Positions 1-8,971 of a stretch of 64,000 bases of DNA are shown one piece after another. The notes below the pieces were generated by a model, which worked only from the letters and a program-made list of their open reading frames with translations, was not told the DNA's origin and ran no database searches. A program made the translations under genes and the position numbers. The DNA is from Treponema sp. (GTDB lineage Bacteria > Spirochaetota > Spirochaetia > Treponematales > Breznakiellaceae): the NCBI GenBank assembly GCA_031256035.1, contig JAIRRJ010000075.1, forward strand, positions 1 to 64,000. The letters are read 5' to 3'. Each line of letters starts with the position of its first letter. Position 1 is the first letter of the stretch.

Positions 1-1
1 C

Positions 2-199
2 GGTGATAATCTTGATGCAACAGTCGAAGCTTCGTATCGCGCAGTTATCGACAAACGCTGGTCGCAAACGCCGGCAATTGAACGGGTTGAACGTTTTGCA
101 TTTTATGAGCGGGCAAAAAAAGCGTTTGCCGTGGTTATGACCGGTGAAACCGTAAAATACGGAAATATTATGATAAAGAAAGGAGTTATTCCGGTATGA
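2..199 (+). CDS. fucU: L-fucose mutarotase FucU, C-terminal part
   Basis: The open frame enters from the left edge and ends with TGA at 197-199. The 65 visible residues contain [19 protein letters not shown] and [11 protein letters not shown], which match the conserved C-terminus of the RbsD/FucU family as I recall it from E. coli FucU. FucU interconverts the alpha and beta anomers of L-fucose in the cytoplasm, supplying the isomerase. The stop overlaps the start of fucI as ATGA, so the two genes are probably translationally coupled. The N-terminal half lies outside the window. Confidence 0.9.
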   Translation, partial: GDNLDATVEASYRAVIDKRWSQTPAIERVERFAFYERAKKAFAVVMTGETVKYGNIMIKKGVIPV

Positions 200-1986
200 A
201 AAATCGTTATAGCGGGAGCTATCCAAAAATCGGCATACGCCCAACCATTGATGGGCGGCAGGGGCCTTTGAATGTGCGCGCGGCGTTGGAAGATCAAACC
301 ATGAATATGGCGCGGGCAGCCAAAACATTGCTGGAAAAAAATCTGCGCTATTCCAACGGCGAGCCGGTGCAGGTAATCATAGCCGATACCACTATCGGCA
401 GAGTACCGGAAACGGCGGCATGTCAGGAAAAATTCCGCCGTGAAAGCGTGGACATTACGTTAACGGTAACGCCCTCATGGTGCTACGGCAGCGAGACAAT
501 GGACATGGACCCTTCCACGATAAAAGGCGTGTGGGGCTTTAACGGCACCGAGCGTCCAGGAGCTGTGTACCTTGCCGCTGTGCTGGCGGGGCATTCACAG
601 AAGGGGCTGCCCGCGTTCGGTATTTACGGGCACGATGTGCAGGACGCAAGCAGTACAGAAATCCCCGACGATGTGCAGGAAAAAATACTGCGTTTCGGCA
701 GGGCGGCGCTTGCCGCGGCGACCATGCGGGGCAAGAGTTATCTGCAAATCGGCTCGATCTGCATGGGCATTGCCGGTTCAATTATCAATCCCGAATTTTT
801 TGAAGAGTATCTGGGGATGCGGGTTGAAAGCGTTGATGAAATCGAGATTATCCGGCGCATGGAGGGCGGAATCTACAATGAAAATGAATTCCAGAAAGCC
901 CTTGCGTGGACGAAACAGTATTGCAAGGAAGGCTTTGATAAAAATCCGCCTGAACGCCAACGCTCCCGTGCCGAACAGGACAAGGCATGGGAATTCGTCG
1001 TCAAGATGATGTGCATTATCAAAGACTTATTTAACGGCAACCCCAACCTGCCCGCCGGCTGTGAAGAAGAACGCCTCGGGCATAATGCCATTGCGGGCGG
1101 CTTTCAGGGACAGCGCCAGTGGACGGATTTTTATCCCAATTGCGACTTCCCGGAATCTATGATGTGCTCCTCCTTTGACTGGGAAGGCGCGCGTGAACCG
1201 TACATCCTGGCAACAGAGAACGATACCTTAAACGCCGTGGGAATGTTATTTGGAAAACTGTTAAACGGCACAGCACAAATTTTCGCCGATGTGCGCACCT
1301 ACTGGAGTCCCGATGCGGTCAAACGCGCCACGGGTTATGACGTAACCGGACGCGCCAAAGAAGCAGGCGGCTTTATTCATTTGATCAATTCCGGCGCGGC
1401 CTGCGTGGACGCATCGGCTGAAATGAAAGACGCAAACGGTAAAGCCGTGATGAAACCATTCTGGGAAGTAAGCGATACTGACTGGAAAGCCTGCATTGGA
1501 GCGACAACGTGGAACGCCGCGGACTTCGGCTATTTCCGTGGAGGCGGTTTTTCCTCGCGCTTCATTACCCGCGCCGAAATGCCCGTTACCATGTCGAGGC
1601 TCAATATTGTGAAAGGCATCGGCCCTGTACTGCAAATCGCCGAAGGCTGGACGCTCAATCTGCCGGACAATGTTTCGGATATTCTCTGGAAACGCACCGA
1701 CTACACATGGCCCTGCACGTGGTTTGCCCCGCGCGTTACCGGCAAAGGGGCATTCAAATCCGCCTACGACGTGATGAATAACTGGGGCGCGAACCACGGC
1801 TCGATTTCCTACGGACACATCGGCGCAGACCTCATCTCCCTCTGCTCGATCCTGCGAATACCGGTCTGTATGCACAATGTGCCGGAAGAACAAATTTTCA
1901 GGCCGAGCTACTGGAACGCGTTTGGCATGGACAAGGAAGGCGCCGATTACCGCGCCTGCGCCACCCTGGGGCCGATGTACAGGTAG
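196..1986 (+). CDS. fucI: L-fucose isomerase
   Basis: The 596-residue protein is close to the usual length (591 in E. coli) and collinear with FucI throughout. It converts L-fucose (also D-arabinose) to the ketose using Mn2+. The active-site residues known from E. coli FucI are in place: Glu341 in ATEND, Asp365 in FADVRTYW and His534 in WGANHG. The start has an AGGAG sequence about 9 nt upstream and overlaps the fucU stop. No fuculokinase (fucK) or fuculose-phosphate aldolase (fucA) is nearby. The next sugar genes are of rhamnose type (rhaB, rhaD), so the pathway here may be mixed. FucI has no signal peptide and acts in the cytoplasm. Confidence 0.96.
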   Translation: MKNRYSGSYPKIGIRPTIDGRQGPLNVRAALEDQTMNMARAAKTLLEKNLRYSNGEPVQVIIADTTIGRVPETAACQEKFRRESVDITLTVTPSWCYGSETMDMDPSTIKGVWGFNGTERPGAVYLAAVLAGHSQKGLPAFGIYGHDVQDASSTEIPDDVQEKILRFGRAALAAATMRGKSYLQIGSICMGIAGSIINPEFFEEYLGMRVESVDEIEIIRRMEGGIYNENEFQKALAWTKQYCKEGFDKNPPERQRSRAEQDKAWEFVVKMMCIIKDLFNGNPNLPAGCEEERLGHNAIAGGFQGQRQWTDFYPNCDFPESMMCSSFDWEGAREPYILATENDTLNAVGMLFGKLLNGTAQIFADVRTYWSPDAVKRATGYDVTGRAKEAGGFIHLINSGAACVDASAEMKDANGKAVMKPFWEVSDTDWKACIGATTWNAADFGYFRGGGFSSRFITRAEMPVTMSRLNIVKGIGPVLQIAEGWTLNLPDNVSDILWKRTDYTWPCTWFAPRVTGKGAFKSAYDVMNNWGANHGSISYGHIGADLISLCSILRIPVCMHNVPEEQIFRPSYWNAFGMDKEGADYRACATLGPMYR

Positions 1987-2000
1987 GGATGTTCTGAACA

Positions 2001-3257
2001 ATGACTGAAATATCCGTTTTCCTTGCCTTCGGCGCAGGAGTGCTGTCGTTTTTATCGCCTTGCGTGTTGCCGCTTATCCCATCATGGTTGTGCATCATAG
2101 GCGGCGCGCCTCTGACCGGAAATTCGGATACCGCAGGAGAACTTAAGACAAAGCCGGTGGCAAGAACCGTAAGTTTCATTTTCGGTTTCAGCGCAGTCTT
2201 CATTGTATTGAGCATTGTTTTTTCTGCAACCTTCAGCCTGATAGGCGGGGTCTCCTTTTGGATCAATCTTATCTCAGGGATTGTTGTCATCGTTCTGGGG
2301 CTTAACATCATTTTCAATTTTTTGTCTTTTTTGAATTATGAAAAGCGTTTTCATCTGAATAATAAACCGCGTGGCATTATCGGGGCGTTTCTTGCCGGCG
2401 GAGCGTTTGGCGCAGGCTGGACACCGTGCGTTGGGCCGGTACTGGGAGGCATCCTGCTTTTAGCAGCTAACTCAGGCGGTATTCCGCGCGCGGCGCTTTA
2501 CCTTGTTTTCTATTCCGCCGGATTGGGGCTTCCATTCCTGTTGGCAGCGTTCTCCTTAAACGCTTTCCTCAAAATCTCCGTAAAGCTGCGCGCACATCTA
2601 CCGCTAATTCAGCGTATCAGCGGGGCGCTGCTCATTGTAATCGGGGTTTTGATCGTTACGGGACGATATCAGGCTCTCAGCGTCATGGCGGCAGGATGGC
2701 AGGCTAAGCTTCAGGCAAAGACTCCCGCCGCTCTGTCTTACGAAGCCATTAACGTTGAAGCGTCCATTGCGGATAACAAAGTTCCCGCTGATGTAATACG
2801 CGCTTTCAGGGAAGCAGGAATTCCTGTTGCAGCCGAGGGAATAACTCCGGTTGATTTTTCGCTACCTCTGGTTAGCGGGAAAACCTTGAAGCTTTCAGAT
2901 TTGAAGGGTAAGGTGATATTCCTGAACTTTTGGGCGACATGGTGCGGGCCGTGCCGCGCTGAAATGCCGTCCATGGAAGAAGTTTACAAGGAATTAAAAC
3001 ACAGGGACTTTGAGATTCTGTCCGTGAACCTTAGGGAGTCAAAGGACATGGTATCGGCATTCATGCTGGAAAACAAACTCACCTTTCCGGCGGTGTTGGA
3101 TGAAAGGGGCGTTACCGGCTCTTATTACAATGTGCAGGCGATTCCCACCACTTATATCATTGACAAGCGCGGACTTGTTGTCGCGCGCCTTGTGGGTTCT
3201 ATTGACTGGAACACGCCGAAAATAATATCAGCCCTTGAAATACTTTTAAATAATTAA
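2001..3257 (+). CDS. CcdA-TlpA fusion: membrane thiol transporter with C-terminal thioredoxin domain
   Basis: The first ~235 residues form a CcdA/DsbD-beta-like membrane domain of about six helices with its two redox cysteines: Cys21 in LSPCVLPLIP and Cys143 in GWTPCVGPVLGG. After a linker, residues ~290-418 form a TlpA/ResA thioredoxin fold with the active site WCGPC at ~313-317 and the family phrase VIFLNFWATWCGPC. CcdA moves electrons from cytoplasmic thioredoxin across the membrane, and TlpA-type domains reduce disulfides outside. The fusion puts donor and acceptor on one chain, as in DsbD but without the N-terminal DsbD domain. It lies 14 bp after fucI with only a weak GGGA ribosome site. 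Its 3' end overlaps rhaB tail to tail by 4 bp. No cytochrome c maturation genes are visible, so the target protein is unknown. Confidence 0.9.
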   Translation: MTEISVFLAFGAGVLSFLSPCVLPLIPSWLCIIGGAPLTGNSDTAGELKTKPVARTVSFIFGFSAVFIVLSIVFSATFSLIGGVSFWINLISGIVVIVLGLNIIFNFLSFLNYEKRFHLNNKPRGIIGAFLAGGAFGAGWTPCVGPVLGGILLLAANSGGIPRAALYLVFYSAGLGLPFLLAAFSLNAFLKISVKLRAHLPLIQRISGALLIVIGVLIVTGRYQALSVMAAGWQAKLQAKTPAALSYEAINVEASIADNKVPADVIRAFREAGIPVAAEGITPVDFSLPLVSGKTLKLSDLKGKVIFLNFWATWCGPCRAEMPSMEEVYKELKHRDFEILSVNLRESKDMVSAFMLENKLTFPAVLDERGVTGSYYNVQAIPTTYIIDKRGLVVARLVGSIDWNTPKIISALEILLNN

Positions 3258-4720
3258 GAAATCTGCACAAGCGCAGAATACTTCCGGCGTTTCTCGCTCC
3301 AAATTGTTTCATCCTTAGGCATATAATTTACAACGCCGGTGATTGCGGCGCGCGCGTCCTGTACACTTTTGATTACTCCGGCTGAAATCAACTGAACAAT
3401 AATGTTGCCCATCGCGGTGGCTTCCACAGGGCCTGCGATTACTTTTTTACCGGCGGCATTTGCCGTGTACTGCATAAGGTTTGTGTCCTGCGCGCCGCCG
3501 CCGATTACGTTAATAGCTGAGAAATTTCTCCCGGTAATCTGCTCAAGCTGCCTGATACGGTAATCGTAATTTAAGGCAAGGCTTTCAAAAATACATTGGG
3601 CAAGATCGATTTTATCGTTTAACTGCCGCTGACCGGTTGCCGCAAAAAAATTGCTAAACAAAGCTGGAAGATCGCCGGGAGAGCCGAACTCGCCGCGTTC
3701 AACATCAAGATACACATCAGGTGAAACATTTTTTGCCATAGCCGCCTCTATCTCCGCAAAACTTAAATTTGTTCCCTCTTTTTTCCATTGCCTGCGGCTC
3801 TCCTGTAACAGCCATAAGCCTGAAATATTTTTAAGGAAGCGGATGGTATCGTTATAGCCGCCTTCGTTTGTAAAGTTACATTCAAATGCGGCGTTACTCG
3901 TAATGGGAGAAAAACTTTCCACGCCCAACAGCGACCATGTTCCGCAGGAAATGTAACACGCATCGCCGCTTTCAGCGCCCGCAAGCGGAGCAGCGATTAC
4001 AGCGTCAGCCGTATCATGCCCCGCGCCGGTTATAATTTTTATTTCGGGTACGCTAAGTTCAAGCGCAAGTTCAGGTTTTAGCGTTCCAAGCGCGGTGCCG
4101 GGTTTGCACACTTGCGGAAACAGCGATTGCCTGATACCTAGTTTATTCAGCATATTTGCATCGGGCTGTTTTGTTTTCAGGTTGAGTAAACCGCTTGTGG
4201 ACGCGATTGTGTACTCGCAGGCGGTTTTTCCCGTGAGCAAAAAGGCGAACAGGTCGGGCATGAAAAGCAGTTTATCGGCTTTTTCAAAAATTTCAGGCTG
4301 CCATTTTTTGAGAGCGTAAAGCTGAAAGATTGTGTTAAAACGCATGAATTCAATACCCGCGCTGTTGTACATTGTTTCTTTGGGCATTATTTCAAATACT
4401 TCGTCCATCACGTCTTCTGTCAGTTTGTCGCGGTAACAAAGCGGGGAATGAACAATGGCGCCGTTTGCGCCGATGAGGGCGAAGTCGCATCCCCATGTGT
4501 CAATACTGATGCTGTTAATATCAGAATGAGCCTGTGCGCACTTTTTGATGCCTGTCTTTATCTCAGTAAAAAGCGCGTCTATGTTCCAATACAAATGACC
4601 GCTTCTCTCCACAGGCACATTTTCAAAGCGATGAATTTCAGCAAGTGAAATACCATTGTTGTACTCCCCTAAAATAGCGCGCCCGCTTGACGCGCCCAAA
4701 TCAAACGCAAGAACCTTCAT
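3254..4720 (-). CDS. rhaB: Rhamnulokinase
   Basis: The protein has 488 residues (489 in E. coli) and belongs to the FGGY kinase family. It opens with the phosphate-binding DLGASSGRAILGEY and carries IDTWGCDFALI, GAGHDTADAVIA and SCGTWSLLGVES, typical of RhaB rather than FucK or XylB. It phosphorylates L-rhamnulose to the 1-phosphate with ATP. The ATG at 4720 is chosen because homology begins there; an in-frame extension to 5032 would run antisense through rhaD and is rejected. There is no Shine-Dalgarno. A consensus promoter ends 6 nt before the ATG, so the mRNA is probably leaderless. It is divergent from rhaD. No rhamnose isomerase (rhaA) is present in the window. Confidence 0.95.
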   Translation of the reverse strand: MKVLAFDLGASSGRAILGEYNNGISLAEIHRFENVPVERSGHLYWNIDALFTEIKTGIKKCAQAHSDINSISIDTWGCDFALIGANGAIVHSPLCYRDKLTEDVMDEVFEIMPKETMYNSAGIEFMRFNTIFQLYALKKWQPEIFEKADKLLFMPDLFAFLLTGKTACEYTIASTSGLLNLKTKQPDANMLNKLGIRQSLFPQVCKPGTALGTLKPELALELSVPEIKIITGAGHDTADAVIAAPLAGAESGDACYISCGTWSLLGVESFSPITSNAAFECNFTNEGGYNDTIRFLKNISGLWLLQESRRQWKKEGTNLSFAEIEAAMAKNVSPDVYLDVERGEFGSPGDLPALFSNFFAATGQRQLNDKIDLAQCIFESLALNYDYRIRQLEQITGRNFSAINVIGGGAQDTNLMQYTANAAGKKVIAGPVEATAMGNIIVQLISAGVIKSVQDARAAITGVVNYMPKDETIWSEKRRKYSALVQIS

Positions 4721-4726
4721 GTCAAT

Positions 4727-4755
4727 AGTATAATTTAACTTCAGGATACTGTCAA
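4727..4755 (-). promoter_or_regulatory. rhaB promoter, leaderless
   Basis: On the minus strand a perfect -35 TTGACA (4750-4755) is followed by a 17-bp spacer and the -10 TATACT (4727-4732). The expected transcription start is at about 4720-4721, the A of the rhaB ATG, which leaves no room for a ribosome binding site. Confidence 0.75.
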
Positions 4756-4761
4756 AAGTTT

Positions 4762-4767
4762 TATAAT
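4762..4767 (+). promoter_or_regulatory. -10 element for rhaD
   Basis: A perfect TATAAT lies 16 nt before the rhaD ATG, which would give a leader of only about 10 nt. No convincing -35 is seen at 16-18 bp spacing. The rhaB -35 lies just upstream in the same 63-bp divergent region, so the two promoters overlap and could share a regulator. Confidence 0.5.
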
Positions 4768-4783
4768 GTGATAGAATAAGCCT

Positions 4784-5596
4784 ATGAAAAACATTTTGGA
4801 AGCGCCGTTTATGATTGAAATGAAGCGCATAACAGAAAACATGTACCGTTTGGGATGGGATGAGCGCAATGCCGGCAACATCAGCTATCTGCTTACTGAA
4901 AAAGAAGCGGAAGCGTATCTTGATCTGAATGTGTGTGTCAGGACATTCCCCTTGAGCATTGATGCGAAAGCTCTGGCAGGGAAAACATTCATCGTAACAG
5001 GCACAGGAAAATATTTTAAGAATGTTCAGCATGAGCCGGAAGAAAATCTGGGCATTGTGCGCATATCAGATGACGGTAAATCGACGCGGCTGTTATGGGG
5101 TTTTTCAGGCGGCGGAAGCCCGACCTCGGAATTCTCCGTTCATCTTATGTGCCACAGTGCGCGGCTTAAGGCAAACCCCGCAAACAGGATCATCATGCAC
5201 GCACATCCTACAAACCTGCTTGCCATGACCTTTGTTCATTCCATTGACGAAAAAGAATTTACCCGCACTCTCTGGCAGTTGTGCATCGAAGGCATTGTTG
5301 TTTTCCCGGAGGGAATCGCCGTGCTTCCGTGGATGCTCTGTGGAACAAACGAAATTGCTGAGGCGACCGCAAAAAAAATGGATGAGCATAGGCTCGTGAT
5401 GTGGGCGCAGCACGGCGTATTCGGCGCGGGAAACACATTTGACGAAGCGTTCGGGCTTATCGAAACTGCCGAAAAAGCGGCGGAAACCCACATTAAAACC
5501 ATGCATGTACCCCGGATCAATATTCCGACCGATGCTCAAATAGCGGCGTTGGCTGAAAAATGGAATGTCAACTACCGCAAGGATTGGCTGAGTTAG
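4784..5596 (+). CDS. rhaD: Rhamnulose-1-phosphate aldolase
   Basis: The 270-residue class II aldolase (274 in E. coli) cleaves L-rhamnulose 1-phosphate into dihydroxyacetone phosphate and L-lactaldehyde. The zinc-binding histidines are His139 and His141 in IIMHAHPTNL and His210 in AQHGVFGAG, offset by two from the E. coli positions I recall. The N-terminal GWDERNAGNISYLL and the FIVTGTGKYFKNVQ segment are characteristic of RhaD rather than FucA or AraD. There is no Shine-Dalgarno before the ATG, and the leader is predicted to be very short. The stop overlaps the convergent 2-epimerase gene by 4 bp. Confidence 0.95.
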   Translation: MKNILEAPFMIEMKRITENMYRLGWDERNAGNISYLLTEKEAEAYLDLNVCVRTFPLSIDAKALAGKTFIVTGTGKYFKNVQHEPEENLGIVRISDDGKSTRLLWGFSGGGSPTSEFSVHLMCHSARLKANPANRIIMHAHPTNLLAMTFVHSIDEKEFTRTLWQLCIEGIVVFPEGIAVLPWMLCGTNEIAEATAKKMDEHRLVMWAQHGVFGAGNTFDEAFGLIETAEKAAETHIKTMHVPRINIPTDAQIAALAEKWNVNYRKDWLS

Positions 5597-6756
5597 CTGC
5601 AACGTTTGATTATTTCCAGACACATTCTGCCGTTGTGATACGGGCATTTCCAGGGGTCAACGATAGCTTTACTTTTGTCGGGTCTGCCCGATTCATCTAC
5701 GCGCGCAAACCACTCCGAGCCATGTCTTGTATCGACCAAATATTTCTGTATGTACGACATTATGCTGTTTGCCGCGTCAAGGTATTCTTTCTTTTCAGGA
5801 TGTTTTTGATACTCGTTGAGAAACCCTATCAGCGCTTCAGCCTGCGCCCACCATTCACGGTACACGGCATTTTCACCTTTTTCACACTCATACCAAATTG
5901 AGTGATCATGATACGCTGTTTCAAGAATTTTTTTGGCAAGATCGCTCCCTATGGCTGATATTTTTCCGGTAAGCGCATCGTCACATAACATTGGTGTTCC
6001 CCAATCCAAAAGCCACGATGCTTCAATGTCATGACCATACGAATGTAGATCGATAATACTGTTCATGTCTTCATCAAAAAAAACTTCCAACCTGTTTTTT
6101 TGCGGATTGTACACTTTTCCGGCAAAAATATTTAAAATCCGGCGCAAACTTTTTTCTACAACGGTATTTTTTTTGGCTTGATACAAACCGGAATATGCCT
6201 CGAACAGATGAAGCAGTGTATTCATTGTTTTGGATGCCATCACGCCGTTTTCAGAAAGTTTTTCGTTAGGGACAGGTTTGAATGTTTTGTCAAATGCTTC
6301 GAGGTATCCCGCATTATCGGTACATTTGCTTTCGATAAGCCGGAAAATCTCCATAGCCAATTCAATGGCTTCGTTATCCCCCGATGCTTCATAATATGCC
6401 GCAAGCGCATATACTGCGAATGCCTGATTATAGGTGTGCTTTGACGAGTCGGCGGTACTTCCGTCATGGTTGAGCGACCAGTACACGCCGCCATTTTCCC
6501 GGTCAACACAATGATCCCGCAAAAACTGATACGCATGCCGCGCGTCATCCAGCAGGGAATCGCCGCCCAGTGTTAGATGTGCACTCGAAAAAAACCACAA
6601 AATGCGGCTGTTCAGTATGCAGCCCTTTACCGCTTTTTTGTCAACTGATAAATCGAAGCTGACCAATCCGTAAAAACCGCCGTGTTCGCTGTCTCTTAAC
6701 TCATGCCAGAACGGTATAATTGAACCGGACAGCATTTCTTTCGCTTGTGATACCAT
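5593..6756 (-). CDS. Cellobiose/mannobiose 2-epimerase (AGE family)
   Basis: The 387-residue protein belongs to the N-acylglucosamine 2-epimerase superfamily, an (alpha/alpha)6 barrel. Its closest remembered match is Ruminococcus albus cellobiose 2-epimerase: IIPFWHELRDSEHGGFYG, LHSYGHDIEASWLLDWG, WWAQAEALIGF and a C-terminal CPYHNGRMCLEII. Such enzymes epimerise the reducing-end sugar of cellobiose, lactose or beta-1,4-mannobiose. Given the GH26/GH27 cluster at 25-28 kb, mannobiose is a plausible substrate (inference). I start at Met 6756, where homology begins and a TATAAT sits 6 nt upstream. An alternative ATG at 6840 overlaps the XRE stop as ATGA and would add 28 hydrophobic residues. Confidence 0.88.
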   Translation of the reverse strand: MVSQAKEMLSGSIIPFWHELRDSEHGGFYGLVSFDLSVDKKAVKGCILNSRILWFFSSAHLTLGGDSLLDDARHAYQFLRDHCVDRENGGVYWSLNHDGSTADSSKHTYNQAFAVYALAAYYEASGDNEAIELAMEIFRLIESKCTDNAGYLEAFDKTFKPVPNEKLSENGVMASKTMNTLLHLFEAYSGLYQAKKNTVVEKSLRRILNIFAGKVYNPQKNRLEVFFDEDMNSIIDLHSYGHDIEASWLLDWGTPMLCDDALTGKISAIGSDLAKKILETAYHDHSIWYECEKGENAVYREWWAQAEALIGFLNEYQKHPEKKEYLDAANSIMSYIQKYLVDTRHGSEWFARVDESGRPDKSKAIVDPWKCPYHNGRMCLEIIKRCS

Positions 6757-6836
6757 ACGGATATTATAATTGATTTTAGAAAAAATAGCAGTGATCAAGA
6801 TGATAAAATGGTACATACTGAAAAATACGATAACAC

Positions 6837-7169
6837 TCATTTTCTATATTTCTTAAAGCCGGTTTCTATTGCCAGATTTACCTTTTGAGTTATATCTTTT
6901 GAAATACGATCAATCAATTTCTTCTTGCCATTTACTGCAGCTTTGGGCATAAAGTTCGATTTAAAAAGCTCGTAAACTTCCACATCAAGACTTTCCGCTA
7001 TTTGTGATATAATGGCTGGTTTTGGGAATTTCTTCCCTCTTTCTATATTACTTAAATAAATAATGGAAATATCCGATTTTTCGGCTAATTCTGCCTGGGA
7101 ATATTGCCTGTGAGACCTTAAATTTTTGATATTTTGCCCTAAAGCAACCTTTATTTCCTGCCCATCCAT
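6837..7169 (-). CDS. XRE-family DNA-binding regulator
   Basis: This small (110 aa) Cro/CI-type protein has a helix-turn-helix at residues ~10-65 (LGQNIKNLRSHRQYSQAEL, then SIIYLSNIERGKKFPKP). A basic tail (KKKLIDRISKDITQKV) has no recognised domain. It lies immediately upstream of the 2-epimerase on the same strand and probably controls it. The ATG at 7169 has an AAAGG about 9 nt upstream. A second possible ATG at 7226 has a TATATT 5 nt before it and would add 19 residues; it fits the leaderless pattern seen elsewhere, so the start is uncertain. Confidence 0.85.
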   Translation of the reverse strand: MDGQEIKVALGQNIKNLRSHRQYSQAELAEKSDISIIYLSNIERGKKFPKPAIISQIAESLDVEVYELFKSNFMPKAAVNGKKKLIDRISKDITQKVNLAIETGFKKYRK

Positions 7170-7212
7170 GTCTATATGCCTTTGTTTTTTATTAAACACT
7201 ACGGTTAACCTA

Positions 7213-7241
7213 TTGACAAAAATCATTTCGGAATATATACA
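7213..7241 (+). promoter_or_regulatory. Promoter of a short secreted-peptide ORF
   Basis: A perfect TTGACA (7213-7218) is followed after 17 bp by TATACA (7236-7241). It points right, toward the small ORF at 7284, and overlaps the start region of the divergent XRE gene. Confidence 0.55.
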
Positions 7242-7283
7242 GTATATTACGATATGAATAACTGTAATTTTAAGGAGAGTTTT

Positions 7284-7382
7284 ATGAACAAGAAGTATTT
7301 TCTTTTGATATTGCTGATTTTCGCGTTTGCGGTTTCTGTCAGCGCGCAGGATGTAATCGTTTTAACCGGGTATATTTTTTAG
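7284..7382 (+). CDS. Very short ORF: signal peptide plus about 11 residues (possible truncated gene)
   Basis: A strong ribosome site (AAGGAGAG, 7272-7279) and the promoter above precede a 32-codon frame. It starts MNKKYFLLILLIFAFAVSV and reaches a likely signal peptidase site (VSA, then QD) before ending in QDVIVLTGYIF. If processed, only an 11-residue peptide would be released. The frame stops just after a run of six T. In the neighbouring frame the next bases read SRDAEGNLLFDSPLYL, which looks protein-like, so this may be the frameshifted front of a lost secreted-protein gene. The first 22 residues are clearly signal-like; everything beyond that is inference. Confidence 0.45.
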   Translation: MNKKYFLLILLIFAFAVSVSAQDVIVLTGYIF

Positions 7383-7419
7383 CAGAGATGCGGAAGGCAA
7401 TCTCCTTTTTGACAGCCCC

Positions 7420-8346
7420 TTATACCTTACGCTTAACAGCTTCGTCAATATTCCACTTGATGTGATCCCGCAGATCATTCCGGCTGTCAAAAGAAAGCCC
7501 AAAATCACGTTCCATTTTTTTGACGCCATACAGGCTTGGGTCAGCGCCCCAGCCCAGATCGTTCAGCTTTATTTCCGATTTCGATTTTGGATAACACTCA
7601 AGGGCAATTTGTGCAATGCGTTCCCAGGTGGTGAACACATTTCCCAACGCGAGATAGGTTTCTCCGTTTTTATCGCTTTCGATTAGTTTTATATACAACT
7701 GTGCAATTTCACCGGAAGAAATAAACTGCGTGCCGTCGTGCTTGGTAAGCGTTACCGGCTTATCGTTCACCACCGCATCGGCAATGTCGCGGAACCGCGT
7801 GTCAGATTGCGATGAACCATCGGGAAACGGCGGATTAGAATAGGTGTACCCCGGACGGATAATATTGCGTTTCATACTAACTTCTTTATTGCTTCCGTAA
7901 TATTTGGTGAAACCCAACACGTATGCTTCCGAAGCCGACTTGGTGCTGCCGTACAGATCAAGGGGAAGGTTCATCACCGTCTCGTCCATGCCGCTTCGCA
8001 TATGCCCCATCGCGGCAGTACTACTGGTATAAATGAATTTCTTGACACCCGCTTTTTCCGCAATTTCCAGAAGATTTACAGTTGCGGCGGTGTCATTGGT
8101 GAACATTGAAACCGGCTCATTGCCCCAGCCAAGTGCGATGTGTATAACCGCATCGCAGCCTTTCACATAATCCGCAAGAAGATCATAATCAGTTATCGTG
8201 CCTTTAACGAGCTTTGTCTTTTTTGCAAGAGACGGATACTTTTCCGGGTTGCGCGAAAGTACAATTGCCTCATGTCCGTTTTTGAGCGCCGCCAGCGTAA
8301 CATACTGTCCGATGTTTCCGGTGCCTCCGGTAATAAAAATCTTCAT
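7420..8346 (-). CDS. NAD(P)-dependent epimerase/dehydratase (extended SDR)
   Basis: The 308-residue protein begins with the Rossmann motif ITGGTGNIGQYV. It has the SDR catalytic YGSTK pattern (Tyr, three residues, Lys) after a TSSTAAMG strand. It resembles nucleoside-diphosphate-sugar epimerases, but the substrate cannot be read from the sequence. AAGGAGG precedes the ATG. It is the last gene of the five-gene unit headed by the sigma factor at 14.4 kb, overlapping the flavoprotein gene by 4 bp. It is therefore probably under the repeated ECF promoter. Confidence 0.85.
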   Translation of the reverse strand: MKIFITGGTGNIGQYVTLAALKNGHEAIVLSRNPEKYPSLAKKTKLVKGTITDYDLLADYVKGCDAVIHIALGWGNEPVSMFTNDTAATVNLLEIAEKAGVKKFIYTSSTAAMGHMRSGMDETVMNLPLDLYGSTKSASEAYVLGFTKYYGSNKEVSMKRNIIRPGYTYSNPPFPDGSSQSDTRFRDIADAVVNDKPVTLTKHDGTQFISSGEIAQLYIKLIESDKNGETYLALGNVFTTWERIAQIALECYPKSKSEIKLNDLGWGADPSLYGVKKMERDFGLSFDSRNDLRDHIKWNIDEAVKRKV

Positions 8347-8957
8347 GCTATTGCCTCCTTATCAAAATTATTCACAAGCGAACTTACCGCAGCAATAAGC
8401 GCTTCCCGCTTGTAATCCTTATTCCAGCGATTCACCGCGATATAGTCATATATGCCGCTCTTGTCGCGGGGCCAGGCATCGCCGCCCATGTGAGTAATCG
8501 CCCGTTCCATCTGCTGCAGAGTGGTGACAATTCCACCGCCGCCGCCCCCCGCTGAAGCGACAAGAATGCTGGGTTTACCGATCATGAAAGACTGACCGAC
8601 ATCGTTTTTATTCCATTGTTTGGTAGCCTGACTGCGCCTCAGTTTGTCAAAAAAGTTTTTAAGTTCCTCGCTTACCTCACCCCAGTACACGGGCGTGATA
8701 AACACAAACGCATCGGCATCGCGAAACTTGTTTTGCAGATCGTTAAAACCGTCTTTATCGCCGAATTCGCAGCGGTGTTCGCTGAAACAGATTCCCCAGC
8801 CATCGGCGCACATTTGACAGCTTTTAAGTTTTAACTCGGCAATTTTGATAACCTGCGTATCTGCGCCGAGTTTTTGCGCAGTTTCAGCGGCGGCGGTAAC
8901 CAAAGAATGGCATATCCCATCCTGCTTGGGCGTGCCGGAAATGATAAGAAGTTTCAT
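8343..8957 (-). CDS. NADPH-dependent FMN reductase-like flavoprotein
   Basis: The 204-residue flavodoxin-like protein starts with the FMN phosphate-binding region IISGTPKQDGICHSLV. It has a cysteine cluster (SCQMCADGWGIC, then HRC) and the segment FITPVYWGEVSEELKNFFDK, typical of iron-sulfur flavoprotein and NAD(P)H quinone or azo reductase relatives. A run of six glycines (ASAGGGGGGIV) is unusual for the loop before the flavin ring. A clear AAGGAG precedes the ATG. It sits 14 bp after the second ABC exporter gene and overlaps the epimerase gene, so it belongs to the same operon. It may detoxify quinones or supply reduced flavin; the exact role is unknown. Confidence 0.8.
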   Translation of the reverse strand: MKLLIISGTPKQDGICHSLVTAAAETAQKLGADTQVIKIAELKLKSCQMCADGWGICFSEHRCEFGDKDGFNDLQNKFRDADAFVFITPVYWGEVSEELKNFFDKLRRSQATKQWNKNDVGQSFMIGKPSILVASAGGGGGGIVTTLQQMERAITHMGGDAWPRDKSGIYDYIAVNRWNKDYKREALIAAVSSLVNNFDKEAIA

Positions 8958-8971
8958 GTGATTTCTCCTTC

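Noticed and set aside
1261-2001. 246-codon open frame opposite fucI
   Set aside because: It lies wholly antisense to a well-conserved gene and has low-complexity, His/Arg/Gly-rich content.
4721-5032. N-terminal extension of rhaB
   Set aside because: It runs antisense through rhaD. RhaB homology starts exactly at 4720, where a promoter also ends.
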